Source: Comamonadaceae bacterium
GTDB taxonomy: Bacteria > Pseudomonadota > Gammaproteobacteria > Burkholderiales > Burkholderiaceae_C
Length of the DNA: 49,990 bases
Reading direction: 5' to 3'
Assembly: GCA_947450255.1 (NCBI GenBank)
Contig: CANFVA010000004.1
Coordinates: 1 to 49,990, forward strand
This document shows, piece after piece, positions 30,348-39,305 of the stretch. Each line of letters opens with the position of its first letter. The stretch's first letter is position 1. Below the pieces are notes generated by a model. It ran no database searches, was not told the DNA's origin, and saw only the letters and a list, made by a program, of their open reading frames with translations. The translations under genes and the position numbers were made by a program.

Positions 30348-31460
30348 CTAAGGCCGCACGGCCGCAATGGCATCCAAATATTTGTGCAGAACTATCTTCT
30401 CGTCAAAGCGTTCCTCCATCATTCTGCGCCCCTCGATTCCCATTTGCGTTCTTTCATCGCAAGAGAGGCGCAGCATGCGTTCCATCTTGTCGGCCAAATC
30501 TTTTGCATCGGCCACCTTGCAGAGATAACCGTTGCGCCCGTTATCTACCGCTTCGCGGCAACCGATGGCATCGGTCGTAATGATTGGCCGCCCCATGGCT
30601 GCCGCTTCAAGCAAACTGCGCGGAGTGCCTTCGCGATAGGAGGGCAAAACAATGCAATCGGCTTGCGCAATTTCCTTGCGCACGTCGTCGCTAACACCAA
30701 GGTAATGAATAGCACCAGCGCGCACCCAGGTGTCGACTTCGGCGCGCGAGATGGCTGCCGGGTTCGGCGCATCTACAAACCCGAGTAAACAGCACTCCGC
30801 AGCAGGCCATTGGCGGCGAACGATCCGCGCAGCCTCCACAAACTCCCAAACGCCCTTGTCACGCAGCAAGCGGCCAATCAACACAAAGCGCATTGCACCC
30901 GGCTGGCGTTGTGGTGAAGGCGCGAGTGCGAAACGCGCAAGGTCAACGCCGGAGCCTGGAAGCAAAGCGACCCTGTCCGGGGGCACGAGACCGCCACCTA
31001 CAAAAAGGCCTAGGTCGTCAGCATTTTGGAAAAAAACTTTGGTCGAATGCTTGAGCGCCAGACGGTAAAGCTGACGCACCAGCCAAGCAAGTGGGCCGCC
31101 CTTTATGAACACCGACCCCAGCCCGGCAATATTGTTGATGACTGGAATGCCCAACGCGTGCGCAGCTAGGGAACCATAGACATTGGGCTTGACGGTGTAG
31201 CCCAAAAATGCATCGGGCCGTTCGCGCCGCAGCAAACGCCAAAAACGCCACAGCAAAAGCGCATCTCGCCCCGGGTGCGTACCCCGGTTGTCCATCGGTA
31301 AAGCCACAAAGCGGCAGCCCAGCGTAGCTAGGCGAGGTGCATATTCATCTGGTGGGGCTACGGCGACGACCTCGTGGCCGGCGGCCACCATGACTTTGAT
31401 AAGTTCTCGCCGCATGTTCCATAGGTTCCACGCGGTATTCAGACAGATTACGATTTTCAT
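30348..31460 (-). CDS. Glycosyltransferase family 4, PglA/CapM-like
   Basis: A 370-aa GT4 enzyme. MKIVICLNTAWNLWNMRRELI, LGYTVKPNVYGSLAA and INNIAGLGSVFIKGG are typical of the PglA/CapM group; the donor-side block is LPSYREGTPRSLLEAAAMGRP (E-x7-E). PglA adds GalNAc to a lipid-linked bacillosamine, so a hexosamine donor is a reasonable guess here. It is the last gene of the second block, and its ATG overlaps the transglutaminase stop (ATGA). Confidence 0.87.
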   Translation of the reverse strand: MKIVICLNTAWNLWNMRRELIKVMVAAGHEVVAVAPPDEYAPRLATLGCRFVALPMDNRGTHPGRDALLLWRFWRLLRRERPDAFLGYTVKPNVYGSLAAHALGIPVINNIAGLGSVFIKGGPLAWLVRQLYRLALKHSTKVFFQNADDLGLFVGGGLVPPDRVALLPGSGVDLARFALAPSPQRQPGAMRFVLIGRLLRDKGVWEFVEAARIVRRQWPAAECCLLGFVDAPNPAAISRAEVDTWVRAGAIHYLGVSDDVRKEIAQADCIVLPSYREGTPRSLLEAAAMGRPIITTDAIGCREAVDNGRNGYLCKVADAKDLADKMERMLRLSCDERTQMGIEGRRMMEERFDEKIVLHKYLDAIAAVRP

Positions 31461-32314
31461 CGTGAATTAACCCTACGCACATTGCCAAGCAGGCCTAGTC
31501 TTCGCGTCGATAGCAACAGACCGAAAATCGGAATAAGCCACTTCAGAAAATAAGATAAATAAACAAACCAAAGTAATGCATATTGCTTATAAAAGCTTTT
31601 ACTTGAATAGGGCCCCCAGCCACTGACGGGGGAGATATAGTTGTCATCCGGGGATAAATAGGCACCCTTCGTTTTTTTAACGGCCGCTAAAAAAACCGTC
31701 GGCAAAACTTGCGGTTGCTTTACATTGCCGATGGCCCAAACGCCATAAGAAGGATCAAAAACGATGTCTACGCCATCGACGCCATAAATTTGTACCGTGA
31801 CATGGCCATTTAATCCAGCAAGATGGGCGTCAAAATGATAGCGTCGTTGTAAAAGGTCTGAAAAGGCTAGAGCAAGTTGCGAGCACACGCCATACCCGCG
31901 ACGAAGCGCGTGCTCGTAGTCAACCAACTCGACGTGACCAAATACTTTGATTTCAGAATCGCGTAATAAAAACTTGGCTATCAAGGGATCGAAAATTCGT
32001 AATGCGTAAAGCAACCAGTTTTCTTGGAAGGGCATCATTTCTTCTGCCATAGACCATTCATACTTTACCGATGCCCCAAGGCGATGAGATACAAAGTCGA
32101 TAAATTTAATCGAGTGGCCATCGACTTTATAGCGATCATCCAACTCCTTGTAAAAGTCCTCGGGCGCTTGGAGGCCATTGGCCTGGGCATACCGCTGATA
32201 AGGATTCACAAGCACGCCGTAAATCTGCGAAAACAATAGGCCCAATGACAAAACGCAGATCAATACTGCGACGGAATATCTATTAAATTTTTTCACGTCA
32301 ATAAACCACTCCAT
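31457..32314 (-). CDS. Membrane-anchored transglutaminase-like protein
   Basis: A 285-aa protein. Hydrophobic segments at about 12-34 and 244-269 would hold the middle domain at the membrane, most likely on the periplasmic side. That domain carries a papain/transglutaminase-type triad in the right order: Cys144 in RGYGVCSQLALAFSDLL, His171 in AGLNGHVTV and Asp187 in VFDPSYGVW. Bacterial transglutaminase-like domains act as proteases, amidases or crosslinking enzymes. Its position in a polysaccharide operon between a FemAB-like transferase and a glycosyltransferase suggests action on the polymer or an amino-acid substituent of it; that is inference. Moderately A+T-rich. Confidence 0.72.
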   Translation of the reverse strand: MEWFIDVKKFNRYSVAVLICVLSLGLLFSQIYGVLVNPYQRYAQANGLQAPEDFYKELDDRYKVDGHSIKFIDFVSHRLGASVKYEWSMAEEMMPFQENWLLYALRIFDPLIAKFLLRDSEIKVFGHVELVDYEHALRRGYGVCSQLALAFSDLLQRRYHFDAHLAGLNGHVTVQIYGVDGVDIVFDPSYGVWAIGNVKQPQVLPTVFLAAVKKTKGAYLSPDDNYISPVSGWGPYSSKSFYKQYALLWFVYLSYFLKWLIPIFGLLLSTRRLGLLGNVRRVNSR

Positions 32315-32321
32315 ATCCGTA

Positions 32322-33077
32322 CTATCGCCCCAGAAACGCGCGCAACAAAAAGGCTATAAATTTGCCTTTATTGCTGATGCCAACTAGGGAGTTAAATTCG
32401 GTTCTTTCGGTTCCGCCAAAGGATCTTTTGAATGCATTATTCGATTCAAGTTCAGGCAGTGCACTGATGCCTCCAAGGTCGTATTCTTTGAACCCGGCTT
32501 GTTGGAAATGGATGATGCATTTCCAGTGCAAAAGCTTGTTGGCCCGCCCAAGCAAGTTGCGCTGGTCTGAACTTCGCAGCGAAGGGTTGGATGCGGAATA
32601 CAGCAGGCGGGCGCGATGGCCGTCGCATATATAGGCATGCATCGCCAGTAGCGTGGTTTCATTTGACGACTTTCCAATCAGCAAGGCGCGCGCATCCTTA
32701 AGCGCAACTAGTTTCCCTGCGTTAGCTTGGGCCAAGCCTTTGAACTTTGCAAATGCGTTGAAAAACCCAATAAATTCTTTTATTTCCAGATGTGTTGGTG
32801 TTTCCCAAAAATCAATTCTTAGACCGTCTTTTTTATGGCCGCGATTGATTTCATAGAGGGTTGTCTTTGAAAGATTCTTGTTTAAGTCAGATTCGGATTT
32901 ATCTAAATCAATAACCGAAGTCATAAATGATTTCGCATCTTTTGGTGCGGATTTGGACTGCAGATAAATTTGCAGGTCTTCCCGAACCGCAGCAACAGAG
33001 GTGTCCGGCGCAAAATAGATATGACGCATGCGTATTCCCAAACGCCAAGCGAATGTCGAGAGAGTTGACACCGACAT
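32322..33077 (-). CDS. FemAB/GNAT-like acyltransferase
   Basis: A 251-aa protein with the C-terminal half pattern of FemAB/BioF2-type GNAT enzymes: KTTLYEINRGHKKDGL, AMHAYICDGHRARLLYSAS, RANKLLHWKCIIHFQQAGFKEYDLGGI and FKRSFGG near the end. FemAB-related proteins in polysaccharide clusters transfer acyl or aminoacyl groups to amino sugars. The protein is shorter than canonical FemABX (about 400 aa), with one GNAT unit clearly seen. It lies 7 bases before the transglutaminase-like gene and 5 after the deacetylase, so the three are one transcript. Confidence 0.7.
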   Translation of the reverse strand: MSVSTLSTFAWRLGIRMRHIYFAPDTSVAAVREDLQIYLQSKSAPKDAKSFMTSVIDLDKSESDLNKNLSKTTLYEINRGHKKDGLRIDFWETPTHLEIKEFIGFFNAFAKFKGLAQANAGKLVALKDARALLIGKSSNETTLLAMHAYICDGHRARLLYSASNPSLRSSDQRNLLGRANKLLHWKCIIHFQQAGFKEYDLGGISALPELESNNAFKRSFGGTERTEFNSLVGISNKGKFIAFLLRAFLGR

Positions 33078-33082
33078 CAGGG

Positions 33083-33823
33083 TTACTCGCTTCGTCTGCG
33101 TCGCAATGCCCGCATGGCCTTGAGCGAAATTGCAGTCAGATGGCGTGCCCCTTGGGCGACCATCCCTTCGCGGCTATCTAGGCAAGCTATTGGGAATGTT
33201 GCAAAGTTTGCAGAGTGCCTGGCAATTGCTTGCGCCAATTGGGAAAACTGCTCCTCCTTCATAGAGTTTGTATGCAAGCAAATGGTGTAAATACCTAGCC
33301 CGAAATGCAGGGGCTTGCTAAATAACTGAGGCACCGCTATGAGCCTACCCATGCGGTAAGGGAAAACGCCATAACCATCGGTGATAGCAGTAAATCCAAG
33401 GTCCGAAAGGGCCGCCAATGTGGTTTCGTCAAAGGAGTGGGAAGGGGCCATAAAGTAGGGTGCCCACACATCTTGCGCTATCAAAATTTCTTTGCCAGCT
33501 TGGAGTCTGGCGAATTGATCGGCGTAAGCTAAGCCTGCAAATTCGCTCTGCCGCCCAATGCCCAAGATGCCGCCATCACGCTGTGTGTATTCATGGGTAT
33601 ATCCGTGCTGGGCGATTGTCCAGCCCATGGCGCGCCAGCGCCGCACCTGGTCCCAGAAGTCAGCCCTCGGCGGGTGAATCTGCAGACGCACATCGCGGTT
33701 GTCGGGGATTACGCCAAGCAGTGGTTTGATATGTTCGTATTGGCTCAACACCTTCTCAAAGCGCCCGAATCTGTCCCAGTCCATGGTCGGGCAAATGTCA
33801 TCCACGCGCAGTATGAAGTTCAC
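33083..33823 (-). CDS. DUF2334/NodB-like polysaccharide deacetylase
   Basis: A 246-aa protein from the GTG at 33823, which overlaps the asnB stop (GTGA at 33820-33823); the longer frame to 33904 would run inside asnB. The start FILRVDDICPTM holds the Asp8-Asp9 pair and AQHGYTHEY supplies the His73/His77 metal ligands of the carbohydrate-esterase-4 fold, with MAPSHSFDETTLAAL as a later DUF2334 motif. It should remove an N-acetyl group, either from a nucleotide- or lipid-linked sugar in the cytoplasm (no signal peptide is visible). Confidence 0.8.
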   Translation of the reverse strand: MNFILRVDDICPTMDWDRFGRFEKVLSQYEHIKPLLGVIPDNRDVRLQIHPPRADFWDQVRRWRAMGWTIAQHGYTHEYTQRDGGILGIGRQSEFAGLAYADQFARLQAGKEILIAQDVWAPYFMAPSHSFDETTLAALSDLGFTAITDGYGVFPYRMGRLIAVPQLFSKPLHFGLGIYTICLHTNSMKEEQFSQLAQAIARHSANFATFPIACLDSREGMVAQGARHLTAISLKAMRALRRRRSE

Positions 33824-35811
33824 CGCAAGCCCCCCGTTGCTGCGTCCTGAGTGCTTTGTAGCCAGGCCTGAAACATCAATACGCCCCATAGTTTGTTTTG
33901 CCAATTGCGTGTCCCACTTTGATGCTCTTGCCAGGTTCTGCGAATGGTGGGCGCATCAAAGAATCCCTCCCGCCGCAGCCGCGTCTCGCCCAGCAAGTCC
34001 TCGGCCCAGTCGCGCAGTGGCCCGCGCAACCAGTCGCCTATGGGTACGCCAAAGCCCATTTTGGGTCTATCGATCAGCGCCCTGGGCACATGGCGATACA
34101 GGACTTGGCGAAGCACCCATTTGCCCACACCAGCGCGCAATTTCAGCGATAGCGGCAATTGCCAAGCGAACTCCACCACCCTATGGTCTAAAAATGGCAC
34201 GCGCCCCTCTAAAGACACTCCCATCGCTGCGCGGTCAATTTTGGCCAAAATGTCATCGGGCAAATAGCCCACTGCGTCCCACGCCATCATGTGTTCCGTA
34301 AAACTGAGCCCTTGTAATCCTGGCGGCAATGAATTTATCGATTCTCTGTATCCGGCGTCATTCATAACGACGCTTGCGGGATCAAGCCAGTAGCTGTTGA
34401 GCTTGCAGTAGAACTCTGCAGCGTCTTTGGCCAATAGCAGACCCGCAGCTTTATGCACGGTATCGCCCCAATTTCTTGTGCGCTTATGGGGAGATCGAAA
34501 GGCCGTCATAGGCGCCAGTGCGGCATTCCAATACTTGGGAGAAATCGCAGTCGCAGCCCGCGCCGCGGCATGGCGCAGACCCACCGGCACTTTGGACAGG
34601 GTGTTCCAAACGCGTTGCGCGTGGGGATAGCGCGAATAGCCACAAAACAGTTCGTCGCCCGCATCGCCCGACAAAGAGACTGTGACCTGCTGCCGTGCAA
34701 GTTGCGAAACCAACAATGTAGGTATCTGCGACTCGTCTGCGAAGGGCTCGCAATACAGCCGGGGTAATCGATCTATAACATCCAAGGCCTGTTGCGCATT
34801 GACGTATAGCTCGTGATGATCCGTGCCTAAGTGGTCAGCCACCGCCATGGCATGCGGCGCCTCGTTATAAGCGGCATCATGGAAGCCAATGGTGAAGGTT
34901 TTAACCCGGTTGGACGATTGGGCCTGCATTAGTGCCACTACCGTACTGGAATCCACCCCGCCAGATAGGAAAGCACCCAGCGGTACGTCGGCCACCATTT
35001 GTTGAGCTACCGCGTCTTTAAGCAATACTTCAAGTGCGTCCACGGCTTGCATTGGTGATCCGTCAAATGGTTTGGTCACGCCCTGTTCAATGGTTTGCTG
35101 CATAGACCAATAGCGCATGACCTTAGGTTCAGGCTGCGCCAGGGAAACCGTCAATATGCAGCCGGGCTCCAGCTTGCTAAGGCCGCAGTAAATTGATCGC
35201 GGCGCGGCAATATAGTTGTGCCGCAGCAGCAAACATAATGCGTCGCGATCAACGCGCCCCTCAAATGCTGGGTGTCTGCGCAGCGCCTTGAGCTCTGAGC
35301 CAAATAAAAAGCTGGCGTTGCGTCCCTGGCCCTGCCAGCCGTAGTAAAGCGGTTTTTCTCCCATGCGGTCGCGCGCGAGCGTGAGGCTTAGTGTCTCGCG
35401 GTCCCACAGGGCGAATGCAAACATGCCAATACACCGCGCCAAGGTCGCTTCAACCCCCCAGACCGCAATCGCCGCCAACAATGTTTCGGTATCCGAGTGG
35501 CCACGCCAGCGTGGCGCATGGCCGGACTTTTCTAGTTCTGCCCGCAAGACCAGGTGGTTATAGATCTCGCCGTTATAGACCAAGACCCAGCGACCGTTGT
35601 GCGCTTGCATGGGCTGGTGACCAGCAGCAGATAACTCCACAATGGCAAGGCGCCGAAAGCCCAAGGCAATGCCGTTTACCGCGTCCACCCAATGGCCCGC
35701 ATCATCCGGGCCACGTTGCAAGATCGCCTGGGTCATGTCGCCGAGAGGCGCGTCCTCGGGTGCCTCCCCAGAAAATGCTGTGCCGCCCAAATAGCCCGCA
35801 AAGCCGCACAT
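33820..35811 (-). CDS. asnB: Asparagine-synthase-type glutamine amidotransferase
   Basis: A 663-aa class II amidotransferase. Cys2 of MCGFAGYLGG is the glutaminase nucleophile, with LQRGPDD and YNGEIYNH following; the ATP-pyrophosphatase loop is SGGVDSS (283-289). In polysaccharide loci this family (WbpS-like) turns uronic acids into uronamides rather than making asparagine. The adjacent tviB/tviC pair would give UDP-GalNAcA, so GalNAcA-amide is a likely product. The start overlaps the upstream glycosyltransferase stop (TAATG). Confidence 0.88.
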   Translation of the reverse strand: MCGFAGYLGGTAFSGEAPEDAPLGDMTQAILQRGPDDAGHWVDAVNGIALGFRRLAIVELSAAGHQPMQAHNGRWVLVYNGEIYNHLVLRAELEKSGHAPRWRGHSDTETLLAAIAVWGVEATLARCIGMFAFALWDRETLSLTLARDRMGEKPLYYGWQGQGRNASFLFGSELKALRRHPAFEGRVDRDALCLLLRHNYIAAPRSIYCGLSKLEPGCILTVSLAQPEPKVMRYWSMQQTIEQGVTKPFDGSPMQAVDALEVLLKDAVAQQMVADVPLGAFLSGGVDSSTVVALMQAQSSNRVKTFTIGFHDAAYNEAPHAMAVADHLGTDHHELYVNAQQALDVIDRLPRLYCEPFADESQIPTLLVSQLARQQVTVSLSGDAGDELFCGYSRYPHAQRVWNTLSKVPVGLRHAAARAATAISPKYWNAALAPMTAFRSPHKRTRNWGDTVHKAAGLLLAKDAAEFYCKLNSYWLDPASVVMNDAGYRESINSLPPGLQGLSFTEHMMAWDAVGYLPDDILAKIDRAAMGVSLEGRVPFLDHRVVEFAWQLPLSLKLRAGVGKWVLRQVLYRHVPRALIDRPKMGFGVPIGDWLRGPLRDWAEDLLGETRLRREGFFDAPTIRRTWQEHQSGTRNWQNKLWGVLMFQAWLQSTQDAATGGLR

Positions 35812-36944
35812 TAGCTTCGCTCCTTAGCCAGCACATGCCGATAAACCGCCTCAAAGCGCTCGCGTGTGCGCTCCATCGAAAACTCAGCCCTTACGCGTGC
35901 TTTACCCTTTGCCCCTAAATCCACGCGCTCCTGGTATGGCATTTCTAAAATACGCAGCAGCCCCGAAGCCAAGGCTTGTGAGTCCTCCTTTGGCACCACC
36001 GCGCCGCCATCGCCGAGCAGAAATGAAGCGTCGCCGACGTCCGTAACGACACAAGGCAAGCCCATAGCCATCGCTTCACCTACAACATTGGGGAAACCTT
36101 CGGTGCGTGAGGGCAGGCAAAAGAGATCCATGGCAGCCAAGCACAGAGATACATCACTTCGTTCGCCTAAAAGTAAAAAACGGTCGGCAACGCCCGTTTG
36201 CGCGAGCCAGCCTGCAAGCTCGGCGTTGTGAGAGTCCAGACCACGCCCAATCATTAGAAAGCGTACGTTTGCGTGCTTGACAGCCACAAGGCGTGCCGCT
36301 TGCACGAAATTGTGATGATCCTTTGCCGGGTGGAATCTCCCAAGGCAACCGACTACCCGGTGGCCTTCGGAAAACCCAAATTGGAGACGTATCACTTCGC
36401 GTTGAGCCGAAGATACGAAAAAACCATTCAAGTCAAAACCATTAGGAATGACATGAAAGAGTGACGCCTTGTAGCCAATTGAAATATGCGAGCGCCGAGA
36501 TGCATCGGCCGCGCAGGTAATTGCGTGAGGAATAAGTCGTGAAAATGCTGCACAAAAACTACGCACAACCTTGGTACCGCGACTGCTGCCAGCTACTAAG
36601 CCGGTCGTACGGACACCCCAAACCACTTTTGCACCACTACAGATGCGTGCAATCACGCCGCCAATGAAGTCCGCGTGGTACATCCAAGTTTGCACAACCT
36701 CAGGCCTCGAACGGATAATCAAAACGCAAAGTCGCATTGTTTCCAATATGGGTGATTGCTTCAGTCGAAAATGATGTGTTGGGATATTGGATTTAGCAAG
36801 TCGCTCAGAAATAGGTCCCGCTGCGGAAAGACAAGCCACAGAGTGACGATAACTAGATTCTCGTGAAGCATCTATTAATCGGTACAAAGCTGTTTCCGCC
36901 CCACCAATTTCAAGCCCTGAAATAATATGTAAAACACGCGCCAT
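35811..36944 (-). CDS. Glycosyltransferase family 4
   Basis: A 377-aa GT-B protein from the ATG at 36944. ARVLHIISGLEIGGAETALYRL is the usual GGAE acceptor-side start, and LPSRTEGFPNVVGEAMAMGLP (E-x7-E) with SFLLGDGGAVV form the donor side. Probably extends the second block's repeat unit. Sugar specificity is unknown. It lies 8 bases after the upstream glycosyltransferase. Confidence 0.87.
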   Translation of the reverse strand: MARVLHIISGLEIGGAETALYRLIDASRESSYRHSVACLSAAGPISERLAKSNIPTHHFRLKQSPILETMRLCVLIIRSRPEVVQTWMYHADFIGGVIARICSGAKVVWGVRTTGLVAGSSRGTKVVRSFCAAFSRLIPHAITCAADASRRSHISIGYKASLFHVIPNGFDLNGFFVSSAQREVIRLQFGFSEGHRVVGCLGRFHPAKDHHNFVQAARLVAVKHANVRFLMIGRGLDSHNAELAGWLAQTGVADRFLLLGERSDVSLCLAAMDLFCLPSRTEGFPNVVGEAMAMGLPCVVTDVGDASFLLGDGGAVVPKEDSQALASGLLRILEMPYQERVDLGAKGKARVRAEFSMERTRERFEAVYRHVLAKERS

Positions 36945-36952
36945 AATTGAAA

Positions 36953-37969
36953 TTAAGAAACCGAATTCAGTACAGTAGTCCATCGATCAACGGCAACCCC
37001 AAGGCTATAATTCTTTTGAACTAATGCGCGCCCATTTTTACCTTTTAAAAATCTGGAGCTCGAATCATTTATTAACGACTCGAGAGCCTCCCTCCATTGG
37101 TCCGGACTATGAACTCCATAACCAATATCTGCAGAATCAAATAATTCCTTATTCATGCCTAAATTCGTCGCTACTACTGGAACACCGCATGCCATATAGA
37201 GCAGCATCTTGTAGCTGCACTTTCCAAGTGACCACGGAGAATCATCCAATGGCATTAATCCAATATCAATATCTTGCAACTGCAAAACTTCGGCCTCAGG
37301 AGTCCAGGTGGCATATTCAAGCTGGGAAGCAGGGATTTCAGGAAAATTTGGTTTTTTGTCTGAAATAAATCGAATTTTCCAATCCTGATGCTTCGAGAGT
37401 AATTGCCCTATGACTGAGGCGATAGGCGCAAAGTAAGCATATCCACCCCAGGTTCCCGACCAGCCAATTACCCCATAGCCTCGGTTTCTATAAGAAGGCA
37501 TACCGGCAGTAAACCGATCGATATCTACAGAAGTCGGGATGACGCTGACAGGGGCTTTATATTTAGAAAAATGGTTGGCAAGATATGAGTTGCCGACCAC
37601 AATATGGTCAGAAAACTTAGCAAGATTAGCAGCCGCTAAGCCCCGCTTATTTAACCAAATAGCATCATCGATATCAGAAATAAGGGGTCGTTTCCCTAGA
37701 AATTCAAATGATGGAATTGTAGAAATTAGCTCTCTTTGAATGATGCAAGCGTCGTAAGGGTGAGTCTTTAGAGCACGTTGAAATGCATCCAGAAGTGAAG
37801 GGATTCCCCAGGAAACGCGACCGAGTTTGGATGTGGGTGGATAAGCTGTTTTTGCGGCCGCAAGCTCATCAATCAAATAGCCTTGAGCCCGCAAGGGCTC
37901 GCATAGCTGCCTAACGCGAAAACGAGAGGACGGTATATTTGTACCTTGCGTAAGCGCTGCAATATTCAT
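36953..37969 (-). CDS. Glycosyltransferase (GT-B fold)
   Basis: A 338-aa protein with a GT4-like layout but a short N-domain. SSRFRVRQLCEPLRAQGY, ISDIDDAIWLN and the sugar-nucleotide block IGLMPLDDSPWSLGKCSYKMLLYMACGVPVV show it is a glycosyltransferase of the group often found beside Wzy/Wzx genes. The gene is noticeably A+T-rich. It lies 7 bases after the polymerase gene. Confidence 0.8.
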   Translation of the reverse strand: MNIAALTQGTNIPSSRFRVRQLCEPLRAQGYLIDELAAAKTAYPPTSKLGRVSWGIPSLLDAFQRALKTHPYDACIIQRELISTIPSFEFLGKRPLISDIDDAIWLNKRGLAAANLAKFSDHIVVGNSYLANHFSKYKAPVSVIPTSVDIDRFTAGMPSYRNRGYGVIGWSGTWGGYAYFAPIASVIGQLLSKHQDWKIRFISDKKPNFPEIPASQLEYATWTPEAEVLQLQDIDIGLMPLDDSPWSLGKCSYKMLLYMACGVPVVATNLGMNKELFDSADIGYGVHSPDQWREALESLINDSSSRFLKGKNGRALVQKNYSLGVAVDRWTTVLNSVS

Positions 37970-37976
37970 ACTATTC

Positions 37977-39302
37977 TCAATTCTGAATTTGTGCAGGCAG
38001 CCGATACAAGGCTAAGGTATAAAACCTATTTATGTAATAAATGATCGCAGGCGTCAAATAGATCACAATACTAGTTGCAATTAACGCGCGGATTTCATTT
38101 GGAAAATCGAGTATCAAATAGTCGCCGCCAAAGCAAAGTGTGAATGCGCGCGAGATATAGCAATAAAAAATCATCCAGATTAAATCCCCACCTACTGCTA
38201 ATTTATGAATTAAAGAAACAGCACTACCAAGTAAAAATAAAGCTACGAAGGCCAATGGGCGCCCAAATGTTGACACGTATGAAATTAGGTATGTATAGGT
38301 ATTTATCGCCGCAGTCTCGAAATCTGGCCCTGGGTCAGTGAAGGGCAAATGCAAGGGAACAAGGTTTTGATACTGCTTATAGCCAAACAACTGTAAGACA
38401 GAATTAGTCATATAGATAAATGGCCTGCTAAGATGTTGCCCGGAAACATCGAGATACTCTGGATTCCGCAAATATAAATCGAAAGAATTAATTGGCGCTG
38501 TACTGTAAGCTAAAACGGTCCGTACAGACGCGCCCCAGACTTCAATTTCACTTTTACCATCATCAAAAGCGAAATTGAAGATCCGCATCATTGCAAATAC
38601 CCCAAATAGACCGAAAAATAATATATACCCAACTCCTGATCCTCTAAATACTCCATTGCTTTTTATAATTTTAGCCAGACACATGGCAATGGCTAGGCCA
38701 GGTACAACTCCCTTTGAGCCAGTAAGTAATCCATACAGCAGAGCGATGAATATTGCCAGGCCAAATGCAAATTTATGAGAAAAAGTTCTTTTCTCCCCCA
38801 ATGAAAAATATGTTGCTATAGGCAAAATAAAGGAAATCGGGAGCAGATTTCTAACCAAGCTAAAGCCTTGAACGTTTTTCTCCTCTTGCAAGGAAATAAT
38901 ACGAATCGCTGCAAATATATTTACATCTTCATTCAATTGGTAATCCCCGACTATAGTTTTATAATAAATTGGCAAGGCCAATGTTAATAGGATGATCCAG
39001 ATAATCGTTGAATGGAATAGAAATGGATGTGCTACTATATTTATTCTTTTATTCTCATAAGGCAATAGGTGGCGAACTATTCCTCCAAGACCAAATGCTA
39101 GCGCAGCAGCAAAGATGGTGGCTAATGTTTCGATTTGAATACTATAGAAAATCGAATTCGCCAAGCCATACGATATTAATATAGATCCCCAGACGGCGCA
39201 CATGATTACCGATGGACCATCAACCCTTTGCAGTTTGAAGGCTAGCGTACTACTGATGAGCAACAGTACTAAGCCTAAAAAAATACTAGTCGCTGCGTCC
39301 AT
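37977..39302 (-). CDS. O-antigen polymerase-like membrane protein (Wzy), second copy
   Basis: A 441-aa polytopic protein with about 10-12 hydrophobic segments and a long loop between residues about 235 and 350. No Wzy_C motif as clear as in the first block is seen, so the call rests on topology, A+T-rich composition and its place beside a Wzx gene. The loop has TYLISYVSTFGRP, common in oligosaccharide-repeat-unit polymerases. It would polymerise the second repeat unit in the periplasm. Confidence 0.68.
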   Translation of the reverse strand: MDAATSIFLGLVLLLISSTLAFKLQRVDGPSVIMCAVWGSILISYGLANSIFYSIQIETLATIFAAALAFGLGGIVRHLLPYENKRINIVAHPFLFHSTIIWIILLTLALPIYYKTIVGDYQLNEDVNIFAAIRIISLQEEKNVQGFSLVRNLLPISFILPIATYFSLGEKRTFSHKFAFGLAIFIALLYGLLTGSKGVVPGLAIAMCLAKIIKSNGVFRGSGVGYILFFGLFGVFAMMRIFNFAFDDGKSEIEVWGASVRTVLAYSTAPINSFDLYLRNPEYLDVSGQHLSRPFIYMTNSVLQLFGYKQYQNLVPLHLPFTDPGPDFETAAINTYTYLISYVSTFGRPLAFVALFLLGSAVSLIHKLAVGGDLIWMIFYCYISRAFTLCFGGDYLILDFPNEIRALIATSIVIYLTPAIIYYINRFYTLALYRLPAQIQN

Positions 39303-39305
39303 GCC

